Source: Hymenochaete sp. R1 (taxonomy: Eukaryota; Basidiomycota; Agaricomycetes; Hymenochaetales; Hymenochaetaceae). From it: a stretch of 64,000 bases of DNA. This document shows positions 58,301-64,000 of the stretch, in pieces (position 1 is the stretch's first letter; every line of letters begins with the position of its first letter). The position numbers and the translations under genes are program-made. The stretch is from contig JAFREE010000059.1 in NCBI GenBank assembly GCA_019400425.1, positions 1 through 64,000 of the forward strand. The letters run 5' to 3'. The notes below the pieces were generated by a model. That model made no database searches. It was given only the letters and a program-made list of their open reading frames with translations, and had not been told where the DNA came from.

Positions 58301-59915
58301 CGCCGCCAACGGATATCGAGGTGAGAGAGGGCTGGTACGGGGTGCATCATGTCGAGACATTGTAGGATAAGAGTCCTTTGCCCAAGTGACGGAAATGTGG
58401 GGGATGGTTTTCAATGTCTACAGCGTGGTCAGTCACGGTCTTTTATTCCAGACACGAAAAAAAAAACAGGAACGAATCAACAAACATTGAAGGCTGTGAC
58501 GCAGTTATCACGGTGTTCCCATTTCACCTCCCAAACGCCTAAGTCCATGTTCTTCGATCGCTTAGATCCGTGTTCTGAAGGAATTGAATTGAATTCCTCC
58601 GCCGACAGCCCAGTCGTCGAGAAGAGCTTGCAATGCTCTAGCGGACCAAATGCCTCTGCCGTCTCTTTGATCGTCTATATGAGTGAATGTATAGACGTTG
58701 ATAAGCGACAGGCGTAAACACATTATGAAGCACACCTACATGCGCATCAAACCTAAGATCTGAGAAGAGGACCCCCTGCGAAGTAAAAGCGGGCGAGATG
58801 GAGACTGGGCCTTCTGCGTCAATACGAGAGTGGTCGTGGACCCTGCGAGCTTCAGGTCCGAGAGTCACAGTCGGATACCTTGTAGGGATAAGTTGCCTTG
58901 AATCTCGGGGTTTCAGAATCAGCTTACCTCGCGTTGCGAGGCTTCCATATGCGCATCGCGTCTGGGAGATCACATTCGACCCAACGGCCTCGGGTACCAT
59001 CCTCACTCACAGCAACGCCGTCCTCCCCGTCTAGGAAAAAGATAATAAGCAAGAATAGCTTCCGCGCCCCGTTGATATGTAGATCGCACCCTCTTGGGAA
59101 AAGCAAGGCGCGAACCGCATTGGCGCACGATACGAGATCAAAAGGGCCCTTCGAGCCTTGGCGTTTTCATACCGGAGAATACGTCCCAAGAATGGTCGCG
59201 GATTCGACTGCGCCTGAGATACAAGCCGCACAGCCTGAGACGGATTCTAATTCAAAAACAAATAAGCAGCAAATCGGACCGTGCCGCAGTGGAGACGCGT
59301 TTTATATGCCATTTCGTAAGAGCCTAAATATATGCGCTACCTAGTACTCACCTCACACTGAACGAAAGCGCAGAGACCTCCTTTTGTGTCGCGAATGACT
59401 TTGACATCTTTTATGATTGCGTATGGGGCGAGATGCTGAGCGAGACGTTCCCTCAAGAACCCTTCTTCGGCATCAGGAGGGAGGCTGTGAGACGAATATC
59501 TTCTGAGAAGCTGCGCAATAATAAGGGGTTCAAAGGGCAGAAATAGGACTGACCTTCCCACAAAGACGCTGGCATTGTGGGGCATTTTGCTTCCGTCCTT
59601 TCGATGAGTGCCACCCGCGAGAGAGGAGGAGACGGCGGTGCGAGGAGACGGACGCGGACTCGCGTTGAGAATCGCTGGGACCTCGTCGTCGGCCCAATCG
59701 CGTTTCTCCGAAGGCCGGATGGTCGCATCTGAGTGGGTACGACCGAGCGTATGCACGAGGGAAGGTTCTTTTGGTGGAGGTGAAGCTGAGACGGGCGACG
59801 GAAGCGGAGAAGTCTTGCTTGGAGGTGGGGAGACCACAAGGGTATCAAAACGCGTCCCCCACGTCCTGTGACGTTCTCGAGATTGAGTCTGGGCTCTAGA
59901 TAGCCTGGGTGGCAT
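55349..59915 (-). CDS. RNA-binding protein with three RRM domains
   Basis: Start ATG 59915 (MPPRLSRAQTQSRERHRTWG). A Ser/Pro-rich segment leads to RRM1: NASVFVG, then after an intron LPPDAEEGFLRERLAQHL and IIKDVKVIRDTKGGLCAFVQ, then PRPFLGRILRYENAKARRAL. RRM2 is degenerate, with VLFSDLRFDAHV, TIKETAEAFGPLEHCKLF, KWEHRDNCVTAFNTLKTI and HISVTWAKD. After about 220 disordered residues comes RRM3: TIFVGGLDSHAPQPWSEEKL, RSIFEKYGEVVEVRLIVP, TSFAFVTFAEEQSSMKAV and YDGRQIRVQLRD. The C-terminal half is Pro/Gln/Gly/Tyr-rich, prion-like in composition (YSQGGYYTPQAW, QMQQYQIGAPQGMM). The layout resembles fungal meiotic RNA-binding proteins such as Rim4/Mug24, but I am not certain of orthology. About eight to ten exons. 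Confidence 0.8.
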
Positions 59916-62533
59916 AGCCTTATTTCGGTGCGTGTGTGTGGGATATTTTGGCAAGTGAAATAGAGGGAAAGATATGAAATCCAAACCAAAAGGAAGAAGC
60001 TGTTACGAGGTGGCGTAGGAGTGTCGAAGGGGACGGTAAGGAAGGAAAGAATGTGCTTGTCTTTGTTGGGAGGATAGATTGGAAAGCGGGGCAAGGGGTG
60101 TTGGGGATGGAGAGTAAGCAAGAGACGGTGGAGACGGTGATGATGATGGTGGTCCAAATGAAAGAGGGGCAAGGAGAGAGAGAAAGAGAGAAGGAAGGAG
60201 AGAGGGAAAAGACGCCAGAGAAGGATGATTCTCAGGCCAGATGTAAATGAATGCGCTCGTACGAGTATAGACCGACCTCTCGTCCTATTAGCCAACGATC
60301 GTTGCTGCAGTGCCACGTCCTGTGTCGTGGATGAGATGAGATATAAAGAGAGTAAAAAATAAAGGAAATCGACGAAAGATAACGGCTGTGCTGTGATGGC
60401 AATGAGAAAACAATTCAAAAGATGAGAGCAAATCAAAAACCAAGGGTGTCGCAGGTGAAGAGTGAAGTGAAGTGATTGGGGAACGGCCTGAAGTCGATGA
60501 CGACCTTGTAGGATGTTAAAGTAAAAAGTGAAAAGTGAATGTGGACATGGACTGACTTGCAACTGGCAGAGTGATTCGCTCCGAATGTGAAGGTCAACGT
60601 ACTTTCCACTCAATCAAACCAAAAAGACATTGGAGACTCACCCGGAACTAAAACTAAAACGTTTGACGATCAGGTCAGACTCGGAGACATCTCTTTCCTC
60701 CTCTTCCTCTTCACAAAACGACCCCCTTCTTGAAGTTAGTCGACGGCCGAGGGGGGAAGCGTGAATGTGACTGTGAATGCGCGAAATGGACGAGGAAAAA
60801 GCAACCTCGAAGACGAAGACTGCCAAAGCGCCAGTGTGTCCACAGTGTCCCAGTGTCCTAGCATCCCATCACATTCCTCTCCTTCATTAATATCATTAAC
60901 ATCAATCTTGGCGGCTCTTGCCCGAGTACCCAGTACCCAGTACACCCTCAGAGCTGCACAGAAGAAGCGCGGGTCCTGCCACTTCCGTATGTTTCATGTT
61001 CGCCGTCGCCGTATATTCGATCCGTCCATGCGGGTCACAGCAGAGTAGAGCACAAAGCAGAGCACACAGAGGTTTTTCGTATCTCGTGGGGGTGCCAATG
61101 TCCCTTCTCCCCACCAACAGCTTGGGTTATCGCGACGTTGGAATTCCCCTCCCCCACAAGGACCAAGGACCAATTTGGAGGAGCACGTCAAGTCATGTCT
61201 GCCACAGTCAAACCCTTCGACGCCCTCCATCCTCACGCATCCCCTCCTTTCCGTACCTTTCCTTCTCACAGCACCCAGAACCGAGCACCGAAACGCCAAG
61301 TCGCCTAATCTTCAAACAGCCTCCTCGTCCTACAATCCATACTAGTACCCGAACCAGTACACACAAGGACACTCGCATCCCAGCCCAGTTAATCCAGTCC
61401 CGCAGTGGACCCGTACCCGACGTAACGAGAAAGAGAAAACAACCAAAAAAGAAATAGAGAAATATAACCGTAAAAGGTCGATTCAGACAAAGAAGGGAGA
61501 GCATGACCGTGACGGAAGAGGGTGCAGTGGGTGATAAAAATAACCGCCCTCTCGCGCGTCACGCGACCCGCGCCCCACCTCCGGATGGGGATATCGCGAT
61601 CTGACCAGTGGCGGTGCCAACCTTGACAATGACGGACAGGCGCAGCTACAGACGCCCACTTCAAGTTCGGCCCCTTTTCCCTTTCTCTTTCAGTCTGGGC
61701 TCGTCCTTTTCCTTTCCGAGCTTTATACACTAGGACTACAAGTTCTTTGTTCCTCTATCATAATCATACGCATACGCATATCCCAGTGCTTCTTCAAGTT
61801 CTTGATTAATTTTTCCGAGTTACTATCAATGTTCAATGTTCGGGTTAGGACTGCCATCAAGTCGAATTTTCAAGAAACCTTGAAGCACGTTTCTCTCTCT
61901 CTCCCTCGTAATATTAATTAACTCTGGATCTGTTCATGTTCGAAATTCATCCACGTCTTGCTCGCCGAGTCGAGTCGAAATCGTGATGCTTCCCACTTCC
62001 CGCGCGAGCGACTACTAGTAGCCCGAGCCCAAACTTCAGTCTTCAAGGAACTCTGAGACGTCCATCTTCAAGTTGCCCCCTCTCACATACTTTTGCTAGG
62101 CAATTTGTTGATACTCCTCGCCATTCAACGACGAAGCACACGACACGAAGAAAGACAAACTCAGGCTTCAAGTTGAAGCTCCAGACTAAGCACTGGCACC
62201 GACTCGGACTCAGGCTTCACTAATACTTCACCTCCATTTAGCGAATCTTCTTGTACGTTCTCTCTCCATCACCACAACACACACTCGTATCTTGAATAAT
62301 CTTCGATATACATGAGGCGTATCTTTCAATGCAGTCCTAGGTCAAGGATCAGGGGGTACGGGTTGGGTCAGGGAGATTCAGGGAAAGAAAGGAATCGAAG
62401 TGCACAAGCATTAAGTAAAATAGAATAGCAGTTACCAGTGCCCACCCCAGCACCGGTACCGGATACTGAGCATCAGTTTAAAAAAAGAAAACGAAGATGA
62501 AAGGACACGGACATTGGACGTTGGAGCCTGGAT

Positions 62534-62573
62534 TAATACCAATACCAATACTAATACCAATACTAATATTAAT
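62534..62573 (+). repeat. (AATACC/AATACT)n microsatellite
   Basis: About six imperfect hexamer units ending in ATTAATCG. Confidence 0.85.
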
Positions 62574-63077
62574 CGAGGGAACGAATTGAATTCAAGAAAA
62601 AGAAGAGTGGGCAAAGGGGGAAGAACGGCAGGATCGAGCCAGCCGATCGAACCGTCGGGGACATACATGTATATCGATACCGCGCTGCGTATGAGTATAT
62701 GATAGATGATAGGCGATACTAGTACCAGTACTGTCTAGATATGAATAGGGACATATGAGAAGATGAAGATAGGGACGAAGATAGGGATGGAAAGGAAAGG
62801 TAAAGAAGCCCCGCTTGGTGTCGGTGTCGGTCCCGTCGTGTCGTCGAATGCAACGTTTAAACATCGAACGCGAACGAAGAAAGGTCCGAAGGAAGAAGTG
62901 GTGGAGGTGAGAGGTGGGAAGTGAAAAAGGCGGGCATAAACATTAATGAAAAGTACTAGTGCTGGTGACCACCTTCCCGACTTCCAACTCAACTTCGACT
63001 CCAGCTCCGAGGAACCCAAGGACCCAAGGACCGCAAACCCACAAAATTGAAAAAAACCTCCCCCCATCCAATATGAA

Positions 63078-63105
63078 TATCGACATCGATATCGATATCG
63101 ATATA
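63078..63105. repeat. (CGATAT)n repeat
   Basis: Tandem, partly palindromic units of CGATAT in a non-coding stretch. Confidence 0.8.
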
Positions 63106-63597
63106 AACCTTTAAATTCGACAGAGAACCGAGAACTCGGGCTTCTGAGTTCTGAGGTTCTGAGCTACGACTCTGCGACCTGAAGAAGAACCAAACAGACG
63201 CTAAGACACGGACATACGTCAGTCAGTCAGGTCTGAAAGAACCCATCCGCCCCACAAGGATAGGGAACACAAAGAACACAAAGGGCAAAACTCACCTTGA
63301 ACCGCACCATTGGGAACCTCCAAAAGAAAATCTTACGGAAAAAACTTTAAAAAGAGAATCGTACGTTTCACTCCCACTCCCACCCCCAATCCCGACAAAA
63401 AAAACGATAAAACTCGTATATGATGTATATGATGTCCTTTTTGGGGGTATACAAGTAGCCTTCGAGCACCGTGTATAACCGAGAACCGAGAACCCATAAC
63501 ACATAATGCATAACCGAGAACGACGAACGACGAACGGGAAACCGAAAAGCATAAGCATATTACAATTCGCGTACAGAAACAGAACAGAGCGCCGGAG

Positions 63598-63621
63598 GAC
63601 GAGACGAGACGAGACGACGAA
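63598..63621 (+). repeat. (GACGA)n repeat
   Basis: Pentanucleotide GACGA/GAGAC units, four to five copies. Confidence 0.75.
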
Positions 63622-63780
63622 GTGCGTGCATATAAGGAGCGTAGGGGGGCGGATTGGGAGCCCTCCGCGGGTTGGGTGGGGTTGTGGTGGCGGTGAATCG
63701 TTGGCAAGATATACATAGACGAAAACGAGGTTTTTCGCGCATATTCGAGTCGAGTCCAGTCGAATGTAGAAGAGAAGAGA

Positions 63781-63796
63781 GGGGGGGGGGGGGGGG
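63781..63796 (+). repeat. 16-bp poly-G run
   Basis: Uninterrupted G run after a GA-rich stretch, similar to those at 25.2-25.9 kb. Confidence 0.9.
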
Positions 63797-64000
63797 AGCA
63801 GCATATGATACAACCACAACCGTTCTGTCCACAACCGACCAACCAACCAACAAACGAACGGACGGACGAATGAGTTTGTGAAAAAATTGAGCCACGGAAA
63901 TGCGGAAAGACTCACCAACGCGCAATCCGTTCTTTCACGTTCTCGCGTCTTTATTGATATCATTGTATTTTGCGTTCCTGCGTCCCTGCGTTCTGGCGCA

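Larger units (their letters stand above)
59916..64000. other. 4.1 kb interval without a recognisable gene
   Basis: Probably the leader/promoter of the RRM gene on the left and perhaps upstream DNA of a gene beyond the right edge. Open frames (59453-60613 and 63292-63963, both minus) are low-complexity. It holds several simple repeats listed separately and recurrent CTTCAAG words at 61.79-62.18 kb. Confidence 0.5.

Noticed and set aside
59453..60613. 386-codon minus-strand open frame upstream of the RRM gene
   Set aside because: Leu/Ser/His-rich low-complexity translation starting in purine/pyrimidine-biased leader DNA and overlapping RRM exon 1 in another frame.
63292..63963. 223-codon minus-strand frame at the right edge
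   Set aside because: Starts with ATG but the product is Phe/Arg/Pro low-complexity read through poly-G and repeat DNA; no family resemblance.

Overview
The window is nuclear DNA of a basidiomycete fungus, most likely a mushroom-forming agaricomycete. The evidence is gene dense DNA on both strands, genes cut by many 40-90 nt GT-AG introns, fungal protein families throughout (PacC, Csc1-type channel, inositol transporter, Cdc11 septin), and transposons of basidiomycete type. All coding coordinates below are genomic spans from start to stop codon; almost every gene is spliced, and reading frames were followed by eye across introns.

Left end (1-3.2 kb): an LTR retrotransposon (gag start and one complete LTR, running off the left edge) sits inside a Tnp2/CACTA-type transposase gene, in what I read as an intron of that gene. 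4-12 kb: myosin regulatory light chain, an Hst4-type sirtuin with a cluster of ACGCG boxes upstream, a VHS-GAT endocytic adaptor (LSB5), U3 processome protein UTP11, then mitochondrial ribosomal protein mL38, which shares a short divergent promoter with UTP11. 14.9-21.5 kb: the alkaline-pH transcription factor PacC/Rim101, with a tight array of its own core site upstream, and the ER-Golgi SM protein SLY1. 21.5-28.3 kb: a gene-poor stretch with one convincing small ORF (65 aa), many homopolymer runs and no recognisable gene. 28.3-41.3 kb: VTA1 (Vps4 regulator), a large Csc1/DUF221 channel, and a MIT-domain protein. 42.5-54.3 kb: septin CDC11 divergent from mitochondrial MutS homolog MSH1, a dolichyldiphosphatase divergent from a myo-inositol transporter, and a GPI-anchored PLC-like phosphodiesterase. 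55.3-59.9 kb: a three-RRM RNA-binding protein. 59.9-64 kb: a second long stretch without a recognisable gene.

Most genes are ordinary housekeeping genes. Several (VTA1, the MIT protein, LSB5, and PacC through its activation route) touch the ESCRT/endosomal system, but I see no operon-like organisation, and the proximity may be chance. The best leads are the nested transposons, the PacC self-site array, the MCB-like cluster before the sirtuin, and the two gene-poor intervals.
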